DNA of 64,000 nt from Dactylonectria macrodidyma. Taxonomy: Eukaryota > Ascomycota > Sordariomycetes > Hypocreales > Nectriaceae. The notes beneath the pieces were generated by a model. It was not told the origin of the DNA, searched no databases, and saw only the letters and a program-made list of their open reading frames with translations. A program made the position numbers and the translations under genes. Below, piece by piece: positions 34,650 to 45,880 of the stretch. Location of the stretch: contig JAGMUV010000002.1 in the NCBI GenBank assembly GCA_020744425.1, positions 1,222,501 to 1,286,500 of the forward strand. The letters are read 5' to 3'. Numbering within the stretch: the stretch's first letter is position 1; each line of letters begins with the position of its first letter.

Positions 34650-35774
34650 GGTGTTGGATGCGCGGGAGGCGAAGGTGTCGCAGAACGTCTATCATCTCAA
34701 CAGTGAGCATGCGGCAACGTAGAGTGTCATCATGATACTTATGCACCTGTGGTTTTAATCAGAGAGTGGTGAGTAGCAGTACGAGCAAGAGAGAAGAATT
34801 CAAGCGTGCGCGTCGCAAAGGAAGAGCAGAGCAGTTTGTCAGTCAGTTCTCCAGTGCCATTTTTTTTTGGCGAACGAAGGCAACCATGCGCCTTGCGCTG
34901 TCGCAGGCGGCACAGAAAAGCTGGGGAAGCCAATTCTAGCGCGCGACTGCGCCACGTGCATAATCACGTGGAGCAACTCTCACTCACAGTTGAACTTTGG
35001 TCTCATCGTCACAGAAGCACGACACCAATCAGTTCCCTCTGTGCAATGACGAAAGTTGGAAACACGTCGGGCAGCTGATTGCTAGACATCCCTCTGAAGG
35101 GGTAGTCGAAGGACTATTCGTCATAAGACGAGTCGTAAACTTGGCAAGTTTCAATTGCTTCGCGCACCTATCTCTTACAGCTACTTACTCCCGGAGCCGC
35201 AACTGTCTCAATAAAACACACATCATGCTTTCTGTTTATGAAGCGTTGAGAACTAGCACAGTATAAACAATGAGGGGGGATTGAAGAGTTATGGCAAATT
35301 GCCTCAATGAATTCACCAGTGGAGATTGAGATGGAGCTGACACTGCCTAGGGCGGCGCTCCAGGCCCAGATTCTCACCAAGATGCCCCAGTTGCCTAGCA
35401 AGGCTGGACCCGAATCTAAGACATCAAAGTCGGGCCATTTGGTCATCCTGCTCCCAGTCGGCGAATAGGAGCCTTCTATAATACGACTATGATCCTCCGG
35501 CCCGTGCCTGTTTAAATGGTCAAACCCGTATTTCGCTCTACGGCCTCCCAAGAAGGTGAGGCGAAGCAGGGCGCTAAGTCCGGAGAGCTTTAGCTGCAGC
35601 GATGACAAGGGGGCATTGACCACGATGGACGCTGTTATTAATCGAAGCTGAAGTCTGAAGGTATGTGTGTATGGGTTTCTCTGAATAGTTTTGCTGTGTT
35701 GCCTCTTCCTTTTCTTCTTCCTCGGTCGTATATTCCTCCTCCCTCCTAGACCATCTCTTGGCCTATACGACATC
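34650..35774. promoter_or_regulatory. divergent intergenic region between the WW-protein and GH16 genes
   Basis: 1.1 kb between two divergent starts, expected to hold both promoters. A pyrimidine-rich leader (TTCCTTTTCTTCTTCC) ends shortly before the GH16 ATG. The minus-strand frame at 35168-35872 overlaps the GH16 start and is Ser/Arg-rich; I regard it as chance. Confidence 0.5.
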
Positions 35775-36989
35775 ATGGCGTCGCTGGCCTGGGCATTTCT
35801 ACAACTTGCAGCCCTCGCAGTGGTTGCGCTTGCAGCCTCGGACTCGGAAGTTGTAGCCGACGATGCCTGCAACTGCTACCTCACCAATGGGACGGTGCCG
35901 ACCTACTACTCGCAGCACATGTTCTTCGACTTCCGGCATCTCGGCAACTACGCCGGGGTGCCGGACCCGGTCCGGAACCAGTCCCGGGCCGCAAGAGCGG
36001 ACACCACCAGCGAGTACTTTGACAGCGACGACTGGACCAGCGCGTGGGGGATCCAGGACTGGAGCAACCGCGGCACGGGCGGCGTGAGCCTCTCGGGCGA
36101 CGCGTCGGTGTTGATGGTCAACTCGCCTAGCAACGTCTACATCGAAGAAAACGACGACGATGATGCAGCGTCTGACACGTTCCTGACGATGCGGACCATG
36201 CGTCTGCCGGGCTTCCAGACCGCGGCCGAGTTCGAGTCCATCGAGTCGTACCAGTACCTATCGGTCCGCATGCTCGCCCGCGTCACCGGCAGCCCCGGCG
36301 CCTGCATGGCCCTGTTCACCTACTACCCGGCGGAGGAGCTTGCTGATATCCAGGAGGCCGACATTGAGATCCTGACGCGAGACCCCAAGGACCGCATCCA
36401 GTACACCAACCAGCCGTCCTACACCAACGACGGCGACGAGGTGCCCGAGGCCACCCGCAATGGCAGCCTGCCCAACGGCCTCGGCTGGGACGACTGGCTG
36501 GTGCATCGCCTGGACTGGACACCCGAGCGCTCTGTCTGGTATGTTGACGGCGCCGAGGTGGCCAACATCTCGTTTCAGACGCCCAAGGACCCGGCTCTCA
36601 TCATCTTCAACGCTTGGAGCGATGGCGGCGAGTGGAGCGGCAATATGAGCCTCGGCGGCGCCGCGTACATGCAGATCCAGTGGCTCGAGATGGTGTACAA
36701 CGCAACCGATGTCGGCTCCGAGGACAACGAGCAGAAGCGGAGCATCCATCCTCGGCGACGGGACGACGTGGGGCCGCACGGAACGCTGGTGCGCCGCGAC
36801 GGCTCCGACGACTCCGCGTGCAAGGTGGTGTGTAGCATCGACGAGGCAGCTGACGCCGGCACCTCCGCCATGTTGTGGAACAGTACAGCGCCTCGGCTGC
36901 TTGGAGATGGGAGCATGACAGCTAACTTGGGATCGCTCATCACATGGGCCTCAGGCGTTGCGGCTCTTCTATATTACGGACTTGTGTAA
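35775..36989 (+). CDS. secreted, probably GPI-anchored, GH16-family glycosidase/transglycosylase
   Basis: A single exon of 404 residues. Residues 1-21 (MASLAWAFLQLAALAVVALAA) are a signal peptide. The catalytic motif of GH16 is visible as EADIEI: nucleophile E194, D196 and acid/base E198, the E-x-D-x-E form. Downstream come WDDWLVHRLDWTPERSVWYVDG and FNAWSDGGEWSG, typical of the beta-jelly-roll substrate cleft. Several N-x-S/T sites occur. The C-terminus has a Cys pair (CKVVC), a Ser/Thr/Asn linker and a hydrophobic end (WASGVAALLYYGLV), consistent with GPI attachment. GH16 enzymes act on beta-1,3-glucans, mixed glucans or chitin-glucan links; the precise substrate cannot be read from sequence. 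Acts at wall or outside the cell. Confidence 0.9.
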   Translation: MASLAWAFLQLAALAVVALAASDSEVVADDACNCYLTNGTVPTYYSQHMFFDFRHLGNYAGVPDPVRNQSRAARADTTSEYFDSDDWTSAWGIQDWSNRGTGGVSLSGDASVLMVNSPSNVYIEENDDDDAASDTFLTMRTMRLPGFQTAAEFESIESYQYLSVRMLARVTGSPGACMALFTYYPAEELADIQEADIEILTRDPKDRIQYTNQPSYTNDGDEVPEATRNGSLPNGLGWDDWLVHRLDWTPERSVWYVDGAEVANISFQTPKDPALIIFNAWSDGGEWSGNMSLGGAAYMQIQWLEMVYNATDVGSEDNEQKRSIHPRRRDDVGPHGTLVRRDGSDDSACKVVCSIDEAADAGTSAMLWNSTAPRLLGDGSMTANLGSLITWASGVAALLYYGLV

Positions 36990-37126
36990 CGAAACATGTG
37001 TGGCAGACGTAGAAACACTCTAGACAGTTTGGAGCGTAATACCAATTATGATGAGATAGAATCGGATTTACTAGTTATAAATTAATAATGCTATATTGGG
37101 TATTGACCAATGTGATTCACCCTGAA
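36990..37126. other. 3' flank of the GH16 gene
   Basis: AT-rich spacer with AATTAATAAT; probable polyadenylation region of the GH16 gene. Confidence 0.4.
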
Positions 37127-37853
37127 TTATACGAATAGCAGGCTGTCGTCGAGCTTCTTGAAATCATCCAAAGGAGCCCACCCTAGGCACTTACGCATAT
37201 TCATCTCACTTACCTCGTAGTAATCGTCAAATCCACTTTCAATTCCACCCAACGGGAGCTCGAGGAACCCATCGACGGCCTTACGGGTGATGTAGTTCAA
37301 CATCAATGGGTTGCTCCAGCTGAGCATCTCACTTGTGACACTCCCTACTATCTATAGCCCCCTCCATGCCGGTCCATTGACAAACACCTAATACAGAGAA
37401 GCCGACTTCCGGGGCAAATGTTTGAGTGGCGTCTTGTCATCTGCGAACAAGACCAGTCGAGTGGATCAGATACGAGGAAATGGATTGAGAGTGAAGAGTT
37501 GCCAAGGTGGATGATATAAATTTGCAGGATGATATGGCTAATAGTTTTTGGGTTGGGATGTCATGACCAGTTGCCAAACCGGCTGACGGCGTTTCCATGC
37601 CGCCCAGTTCGGAATCTGAGGTCATCTCTCACGTCGTATTGCTGTCTTGAACGCCTTCCCAATAAATCAAAACTTTTTTGATAAGTCCTCCATCTAACTC
37701 GCCGTCTCCGTCACTTTCGCCATCGTAAAACTGCAATTCCTTCCGGGTATATCCGTGCCCTCCAGGTATTCCGTCCTTATTGGTTTCCGACTCGATCAAG
37801 AATCCATCTCCCTCGGGATAATTGGTATGAAGGAGTGTCGGCAGATGTGGCAT
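37127..37853 (-). CDS. doubtful small orphan gene, possibly two exons
   Basis: Two minus-strand frames have protein-like composition: residues from the ATG at 37853 (with HGYTRKELQFYDGESDGDGEL and LIKKVLIYWEGVQD), and a downstream piece ending at 37127 (with YITRKAVDGFLELPLGGIE and KCLGWAPLDDFKKLDDSLLF). Joining 37633-37853 to 37127-37319 (donor AC|GTGAGA, acceptor CTCAG) keeps phase and would give about 137 residues. The intron would be 313 nt, long for this genome, so the model is weak. It may instead be the remains of a larger gene. I do not recognise a family. Confidence 0.25.
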
Positions 37854-38431
37854 GAGAAGAGTACATCAAGACACAACCTTTATACAAAAATAAATGCTAA
37901 AACGTCCTCAAACGAAATAGATATTGTCGTGAGCCGAGTCACATCCCGCCTTATCACAACGTTGATGTTGTGTCCATCACCCAGACTGGTCCGACCGGGG
38001 ATTCCCAGTTGACAATGGGGCGACCCCGAGCATTCGGTTTGGATATGTGCGGTCCATATTCTGATGTGGCCTTGGCCTTTCGTCGACGTTCGTTATGCGG
38101 GGATATATCTACCCCTCGTCCCATAGAATCGATTTCTCGGTACGGATGGGTGGCGTGCTTGTCGTGTTGGGTGATACAAGGAGCCCGATTTTCAGTCAGG
38201 CTGGCTAGTGAGCGCGTCCCATCGACCGTATGGCAAGGCACCGGAGCAGCTTCCCATCAGATAAAGGTTGACAAACCCCTATCAATGAGTCACTTCTGTC
38301 GACCGAGTTTCCCCCCACGCCTGTCGGATTGACGTGACCCGAAATTGGAGTTTCAAGTCTTCTCAAGACCGAGATTCTGATCAGGGCCTGTCGTGATCCT
38401 TTTGGGGGTCATTTCCGCGCGTAACACCCGT
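37854..38431. other. intergenic region
   Basis: 578 bp between the doubtful orphan and the bZIP stop codon. No gene or RNA seen. Confidence 0.4.
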
Positions 38432-39992
38432 TCACCTCATGTTGGCCTGGTCGAATTGAAACTGCTGCGAAGGGAACGCCATGCTCGCGCTCAAACCGAA
38501 GGGGTCCCAGTCCAAGTTCTGATCCAACAATTGCGTCATTGATGGATACTGTGACGAGTGCGACGTCTGGGGATGGTGAACTGGTTCGTGAGATGGTGTC
38601 ATCTGGTGCCCGGGTCCATTGGATGCTGGCGACATCATCATTGGTTGCTGTGGCTCATTGTTGAAGCCGGAAGGATATGGTCCAGGTCCACCAGGAGTTT
38701 CGATCTCGGAATCGTCAATCATATCGGCCTGGGCATCATATTCTTGCTCTGCGCATATAATGTTAAGTGGTTGTTGTGTCATGGTAGCTAGACGAGATCC
38801 AGACTTACCTAGTTGCTCGATGTGGTTCTGGAAGGCGGGAGTGGGGTAATACGAGGCCCCTGATCCGACTGGACCTCCTCGTACCCCGGGTTGCATCATA
38901 GCCTGTCGAGGAGCTTGCGAGTTCTGTGTCATTGGTTGAGGCATTTGTGGCCTCGACGCACTTGTCATCGAGCCTCGCATAGAAATGCTGTCAGAAGCTG
39001 CTGGTGAAAAGGCAGAACCCGTGTTGCTTGGCGAGTTAGAGTGTGAGGACGGGGTTGGTCGGTTCTTTGGCGACGTAGCAGATGAGTGCGGCTGAAGCGG
39101 AGGTGGTAGACTGGAACCCGGTTCGGCCTTGGGTGCGATATGCGAGTTTGATCGACGGGACTGGTGGTGTCGGTTCATAATGGCTCGCTGAATTGGGGGC
39201 GGTTGGACCAGGTTTTGAGGCATGTGAGTCGGGCCCAGGTTAGGACTGCCAGTCTTGGCTCGGAGCTCGGCTTGGACATCGATGCCCTTCTCAAGAAGAA
39301 TACGTTCCAGGAGAGAGTTTTTGTATCTGAGCATCAGGCACTCATCGGCGGCTGTGCGGTGAGCCGCCTGCAGGTTGTGGAGGTTCGACTCATGGACGCG
39401 AATCGTCTCTTCCAACTGCTTTATGTATTCGGTACGACGTTCTCGGAAGGCGGCCTGAGCCTGCCTGTTACGTTGTTTGCGTTCCTCGGACGTGGCGTAG
39501 ATCTGAGGCGAGGGAGTCAGTCATGGTGATGCAATAGAATTTATGTTTGTTGGCGGGGTGGTAGTTGGTTGGGGGGTTGGGAGCGAAGTCGGGTCCTGGA
39601 TGAGAGAGGGCATTGCAAAGGTTGAGCGTCGCTAGAATGCTCCCAGCACAAGTGCCAATTGCACAAAAGGTTTGATGCCAAGGTTGCGAGTGGAATGGAA
39701 AAGATTCGTCGATGAAGGCGTTTGGAGTAGTGGTGAGAAGGGATGATGATTGACTTACGGGCTTGCGGCCACCCTTCCGCTTGGGCTGTTGAGCCTCTTG
39801 GGAGATGGCATTGGCGGAGATGCTATTGGGGTTGTGGTCCCTGTCTGGGCTGGAGCCAGTGGGCGAGTCGGTTACTTCGCGGGATCGGTGTCCGTTGAGA
39901 GAGGAGTTGTGGTTGAGGTTGTGGTTATGGTTGTGATTGTGGTTGTGGTTTTGCGTCGGGTCCGCCTTATCGATGGACATCTTGTCGGCCAT
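38432..39992 (-). CDS. bZIP transcription factor
   Basis: Three exons, 39759-39992, 38809-39502 and 38432-38748, give about 414 residues from the ATG at 39992. Introns are 256 and 60 nt with GTAAGT donors. Residues 14-27 are a His-Asn repeat. The basic region RKQRNRQAQAAFRERR (86-101) and the following heptads (YIKQLEETIRVHESNLHNL) form a bZIP of the fungal AP-1/Yap-like type, carrying NRQAQAAFR in place of the common NRAAQRAFR. The rest is Pro/Ser/Gln-rich, low-complexity, ending in acidic-aromatic DQNLDWDPFGLS, a likely activation region. It would bind DNA as a dimer in the nucleus. The named orthologue is not recognised. The frame upstream of 39992 is open to 40205, so a longer N-terminus is possible. 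The 60-nt intron has no stop (see findings). Confidence 0.87.
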
Positions 39993-42945
39993 GCCTTCCC
40001 CAGACCGGGGCTTAGAGACGATGCCGCCGTGCGGCAAACGCCCCAGAGGCTCAAAACGGGAAGTCGGTGACGTGGGAGAGGTGGAACGTCGAGTGGACGA
40101 CGGGCGCAAGAGTCGAGTTTGGAGAGGTGTGCGCCCGTTGGGTTTTTGCTTTGCGGGCGTTGCGGGCGCAAGAAGGCAGCGATACGTCCAGAGTTGGGGG
40201 TGCACGGGGGTGCAGCGGGCGGCTGAGGGAGGTTTTGGTTATCCAGGGGCGCGTTTAGGGCGCTTATCAGGGCGATGTGGTAGGCCTGGGCGACTGCGAA
40301 AGTGAACAAACGTAAGGGAAATGCTATGCACAGTGGTTGTGAGATAAGGCCGCCTGCACGTCGTCCTGTGAGCGCTGTCGATTTCTTGGGGGGAGCAAGA
40401 TAACAGGAAGAGGACGGCGGATTGCGCGCGCAAGGGAGGCAGACGCCCGCACTCTTTTATGTAATGGGAATTGCGAGAGGGGGCGGCCTAGGGCCTTTCT
40501 GCGTGGTCTTCTCTGCTGCGTGAGCGGTGGTACGCAGCCAATCAGAGCCTGCTTCCAGGGGCCCTGCGAGCCCGGCGCCCGCCTACACCCCCCTGGAAAA
40601 TACTCGAGCCCACGGGGTCCACTGCAGGCTCCCCACTCCCAGGACTCCTACGAAGTAGTAGTGGACTCTGGAGCGACTTGCCCACCCATTCAGGAGCTTT
40701 CAGGACCACCAGAACAGCCAGGGCCATCACCGCACACCATTAAATGCACAATAACGCACCAGCCGGCACCACCACCACTAGACTGCCAGTCCGCACTCTC
40801 CCAGGTCTCCCCAGGGCCCACTGGCGCATTCGTACCGTTCCCACACCCGCCTGGCCTCTCTTTGGCTTCTGGTCGCTGGGCTCCGTGCTCAAGGAACCTA
40901 GGAACAGGGCCTCCCTTTCGCTCCGTCCTGACCGAACCAGGTGGGTTCCAGGGCGACTCAAAGAAAAAGGCTTCTAGAGACTCGACGGAACAGTCAGTGC
41001 GGCACAGGGCGTGATTGCCCCCACCTCTTGCCATCCCCTAACGGGAACGGATTGGATGGGATGGAAGTGAACCCCACTCGAAAATCTCACCACTCACCAC
41101 CTGGTGCAAGAAAAAAAGAAAAGCACAGGCCACCTTGTCCAGGCAACTCGCCAAGCAAACTCGCTCACCTCCATCCTTCACCACTATTCCTCCAAAGGAC
41201 AGCCCACTCGCCCTGGCCGTTCACGTTATTAGTTGCGCTGGATACATATCCACAGCCCACCATCCATCCAGAAGGACACCATATCAGCTAGAAGCACACG
41301 GTGCGTACTGTACATTCATACGAATACAACGTCGGCGTACAGGGGATGGGAAAGAAAGAAAAAAACCGACAGCCGTTGTCCAACAGGGTTGATGCAATGG
41401 ATGGCAATATCCAAGTGTTGCCAGGCAGGTAAGGCGATGTGATCCGACATGCGGAGCCAAAGCACACTCCCCATGGGATTTAGGCCAGACCTGGGCATTT
41501 CTGAGCCTAATTCCCATGCCTTTAGCGGTGTGCTCAGTTTTGTTGGTCGGCCGTCTCAGTGCCCTCCTGGACGAGCGAAATGTGCATCCTCCTCCAGAGG
41601 ACAGGTGCTAGTTTTCCTGGTGGTGGGTGTTATCTCAAGAGTCCAGGTGAAAGTAGGCAGCGCGCTGGCCGAGACAACCCCCCACGGAGAACTGCAAAAG
41701 CAATTAACTCGATCAACGTTCTTCCACTGCAATATCTACGTCATCGCCAAACGGCTCTTATTCTGTTGGAGGCACCCCGATATCCCGTAATCTGTGCAGA
41801 GAGCAGCACCATTTTTCCAGCACGGTGTCCCGACTTCCGATGCCGTATTTTCCTACAGCACGCCACATTCTCGTCGTCATTCCGTTGCCTCCTTGGAAGC
41901 ATCTCCATCGCCCCTCCCGACGGTACCGAGAAAGATACAACGCAACCCAACACTGACTTTTTGCACAACAAAGCACAGGTGCAGTGTCAGGTGGAGCGGT
42001 CAAGGCCTCCTTGTCCATCCACAGTCGTTGAGGCCCACCTAACGCGCTGACGTCCTGCCCTGATGAGGCACTTCAGGCAATGAGCCCGGATCCCGAACCA
42101 TCGTTCTCGGTCGCTGATCGTTCCGTTTCATCGCGATCTCGTCGTCATTGCTGTGTCTCCAAAGGCTTGTATATTCTGCCCTCATACAATACGCTAGTAA
42201 CCCATGTCTCGACTCTGTCTCGTAGCATGCGATGCTCTTGTCTTGACCAAATGCCAGCATGATGCCTCCACCACGAGCACCCTCGCCAAGCCTTCTGTGG
42301 CTGGACTCTGGTCTAGGCCATCCGTCTTGGACCCCTCGTTATCCTCACCGATTCGGCCGCGTTTCGCAGGCCCTCATGACCTCCGAAGCTGAGGCCGGGG
42401 AGATGCGTGAGGAGTTGTTCTCTTTAGGATGGACTTGATATCCTAACGAATCACATCAATGAAGTGATGCAACCCCCTCTTTCTTCCGCGTCATTGTGCA
42501 CCCTTCGGAATAGATGAGACGTAAAGCACACCTGTCCATCACCAGTCTCACTGTCAGCACCCTGGTCTCATCATCGTGATCATCCCCACCTGTTGGCGCC
42601 TTTCCGCTTGGTCCAAGAACCAACCCATTTGTGTAATTAGATGTTGAACAGCCTCAATTTTTGCAGGCATTTGTTCACCTCAAATTTGTTTATGGCAACA
42701 ATGAGGCATTTCGACCAGGTATGCTTGGGCCGCTATTGTTCTGCGAATGAAGCTTGTTTTGAGCTCGTCAACCGTCGCTTTCACGGAAGTCAAGCCGACA
42801 GTTCTACAGCTTCACGATGCGTGACCAGCAAGGTCCTCACAGTGACAGGCAACTATCTCAGCAAATTCCAACACAACTCCAGTTCGGGCTCGCTTCTCCA
42901 GCTGCCTAGGCTTCAGCTGCAAAGAGAGAGAATTAGTTTTCAGGC
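39993..42945. other. gene-poor tract right of the bZIP gene
   Basis: About 3 kb. The left end (39993-40500) is promoter and leader of the bZIP gene. The rest has only short, mutually overlapping frames with no domain or splice logic. I see no gene, tRNA or transposon protein. Confidence 0.4.
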
Positions 42946-43124
42946 CTATCTCTTTGAGTGCGTAAATGCTTGTGGGGCTGCCTGGGACAAATCGGATTCG
43001 AGCCGGTACACAATCCAGTTAACAGATACCTCATCTGACGCTGAGCTCTTGCAGAACGTTTAGTATTTGTCAAACCTGGGGAAGTCCCAGGCCGCCCCAC
43101 AAGCATTTACGCACTCATAGAGAT
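42946..43124. repeat. imperfect 39-nt inverted repeat around a 95-nt spacer
   Basis: The arm at 42949-42988 (core GAGTGCGTAAATGCTTGTGG) recurs in reverse complement at 43084-43123 with about two mismatches over 39 bases, including the flanking GCCTGGGAC. Transcribed, it would form a long hairpin; as DNA it may be a remnant of a small inverted-repeat element. No coding sequence lies inside. Confidence 0.85.
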
Positions 43125-45880
43125 TGTCTCACTCAACCGCCTATCCCATCAGGTCCCTTCCACATACTGTCCATTACTGCCGTGTGTTGATGATGACATC
43201 CGAACCTGGGACCCCTACTTTGCCAGGCATCGGGCCTAGCTAGGCCTCCCACCGTTCTTGAGAGGGAGGCATGCCATGTCCAGATTCGAACTTAGTGGTG
43301 TGCGTGTCGACGTGCACGGTCACCATTGGCGACTCCTGTTCATGCGAGACACACACCTTGATGTGAAGACGATAGAGTGAGTGCGCACGTCTAGCATCCA
43401 CACCGAACGGACGACCTAGTCTGCCTACCCAAGTCTCTGGTATAGCTTGTTAGCTAGGCAATGCTGCATGAATCCTGGACCAAAAACTAGAGATGTGACA
43501 GCAACAGGACCACACCATCAACTCGGCCTTCGCCGATGGATGCCCTTCCAAGCCCTTCGTCGTCTCGCCTGTTTGGATTCCCTGTCACGCTTAAAGCAGC
43601 CAACGAGACATTCTTGCAAGACTTTTAACAGCTGAAACCTGTCAAGACCCAATTTAAACAATGCGCTTTGCATGTGCGACACTCGGAGTATTATTGCTCT
43701 GAGATCATGATAATCATCCAGACACCTTGCCCTGCCCCTGGTGGACAATGACTCGGTACTGACGGAGTGTCCCGTGGATCCGTCGGCGGCAACGATCCGC
43801 CACCTTGAAAATTCTTCTTGAGCTTCTTCTTCGAGTAAGTTTGTGGCTGGCATGCTGTCTAACTGAACCATGAGGCTGAAGGGCGCCGTCGACGTTCGTA
43901 TTTCGCTACGTTGTCACCAGCCGAAGCCCTGAGCCCCAACGCTTGGGTCACCTTGACATGAAGATATCTCCAAGCCATTGCTATTTCAAGTATTGAGGAC
44001 AGTCCACTTGGCTCAGGGGCCCATGAGATGGCGCGTCAGAAGTCGGCTGCATGATAATGCCTCTCGTTGAGCAGACCTGGTGGTGGCTCCTGCTCGGCCA
44101 ACACACGGATCGGGATCAGACCGTCTGTCATCCCTGCCATCGAGAGGTTCCATGTCCGGCGGCCGATGTCCTCGCCGAAAGTGAATATCCACCAAACCAG
44201 CATTTCCGAGGAGTCCCCGTCGGGAGGCTCGCTAGCCTCTTCGAATTTGCAAGGAATCTGGGCAGTGCCGAGGACAGCTCTCCCGCACTAACATCAACGA
44301 TCATCGCCATCGTGAAGGCTCCTATTCCTGTCGATTGTAATGTATAGGTTCAACGGCGTGTCTACAGCGCATGCTGTCTGATGACTCTTCCCCGTGACCC
44401 CAAACACTCCAATAAGATCCATCTCGTCTGCTAGCTCTCGTCCGCCCAAGGACCAAGAGGAACGGTTGAGGACTGGCGGAGATGCTGTAGAAAACAATGG
44501 CGCCTCAGCTGACCTTGAATTGGCTTCCACACCATGTCCAGGTTAGTCGGGCGGCCGGTGGTTGCGGTAGTGGGCCAAGCTGATTCTGGAAAATTTCTAG
44601 CGTCGCTTAGAGCTTACCTTACCGACGGCAAAACTGCCAGATCCCAAACGAACCTCATCCGATGCCGCGATGGATTCCACCCGTGGCCTGGTGTGACACG
44701 AGCCCTGCCCAATCTCCATACGACGTGTCGAGTATTCGTGTTGGAAGACCGTGGATCCATGGAGCCTGGCATCGTAAAGTCACCCTGAATAGGCAGGTCA
44801 GTCATTCTAGAAGTGCGCTATTGTTCGATCCTCGATCATGTCCCTGTCCTCGTCGGCCTGTGCCTAGCTAGGCGCGAGTGCGGAATCTACAGATCGCCCG
44901 GCAACTCGCGGGTTTCCTCAAGCCCCCTGAAACGCATGTAAGGATGACGGGGCCTGGGGCCAGGCTGTGTTGATGCTTTTCCCGCATTTGCAACATCTTG
45001 TCTCGATAAACACGCGGCTCCTTCGGCGGTGACGGTGCTGCCACGAAAGGACGAAAGCATCCAATCTCACGAGTAATATGAGTCGATTTAGCAACGTATC
45101 CACGGAAGCCAGGTCTGCTGTTCGTTGACCATCGAAAATATCACCCTGAGTTGGAACGTTGCACGGGATTCAAAATGTCATGGTTGCCGGATACCTAGTC
45201 GTGGCCATGCTCCTTGTGCTTTTCATCGATACCGGCTCTACTGCCTACAGCTAGTCACCAGCACTTGAGCCTTCAAAAGGAATTCCATCATAATTCAGTG
45301 GGTAATGGCGCAGAAGATTTGATGACGAACGACACATGCCTATATTGCCTGTTGTAACTAACCTCGATGCCACTTTCAAAGTCCCACACAGGGCCCAACG
45401 CTTCGCTGCCGTCCTTGGAACCATACTAGGTGACACCTTCTTAGCGGCTTAAGCTGCCACAGGCTTGAGAACGCGAGGTAAGATGGCCATCTGACTCTGA
45501 GATTGCGTGAACTTTGGTCCACTCCAAAAGTATCGTGATGAGTGAAATCGCGCCTCAGATGCAAATATTTCCCCTGAGGAAAACAGAGGCAGTCTCATGA
45601 TTATGTCATTGAAGGGTCAGGTGAGTCAAAGACAGTGCGTGCGTCCAGCTGGATAATTCACACTGTAGCATGCACTGTACAATCACCCCATCCCAATGTT
45701 GTTCGTTGGAGCTTTGACCACCTGGAAGTAAACAAACCCCCACCGGCAACATACGCGCCGTTCTACGATTTTGACATCATACCAACCGGCTTAAGACATC
45801 CCTTGAGGATTACGACCCTCTTTTGCTCAGACTGCTCGTTGAACAGTTGCAAAATATCGACTTTCCGCTCAGTGCTCACA
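43125..45880. other. gene-poor tract left of the SPSK-repeat protein gene
   Basis: 2.7 kb without a firm gene. A minus-strand frame at 43518-43871 (117 codons, containing AQEEFSRWRIVAADG and LDRFQLLKVLQECL) has more protein-like composition than its neighbours and may be a scrap of a decayed gene, but nothing flanking it continues the reading. The last 250 bp form the promoter side of the next gene. Confidence 0.35.

Noticed and set aside
35168..35872. 234-codon minus-strand frame overlapping the GH16 start
   Set aside because: It overlaps a well-supported signal peptide in antisense and is Ser/Arg-rich, without motifs.
40520..41014. 164-codon + frame rich in Pro/Gly/Ser
   Set aside because: Opposite-strand frames of similar length overlap it and there is no domain or conserved pattern.
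42981..43025. GGATTCGAGCC resembling a tRNA T-arm
   Set aside because: No D arm or anticodon arm at the right distance; it lies in the spacer of the inverted repeat.
44294..44530. GVFGVTGKS followed by VDTP on the minus strand, looking like a P-loop GTPase
   Set aside because: The spacing does not match GxxxxGK[ST], and the P-loop to DTPG distance is far too short for a GTPase.
44534..44788. VVAVVGQADSGKF on the + strand as a P-loop
   Set aside because: Lacks the final Ser/Thr and is not followed by other NTPase motifs.
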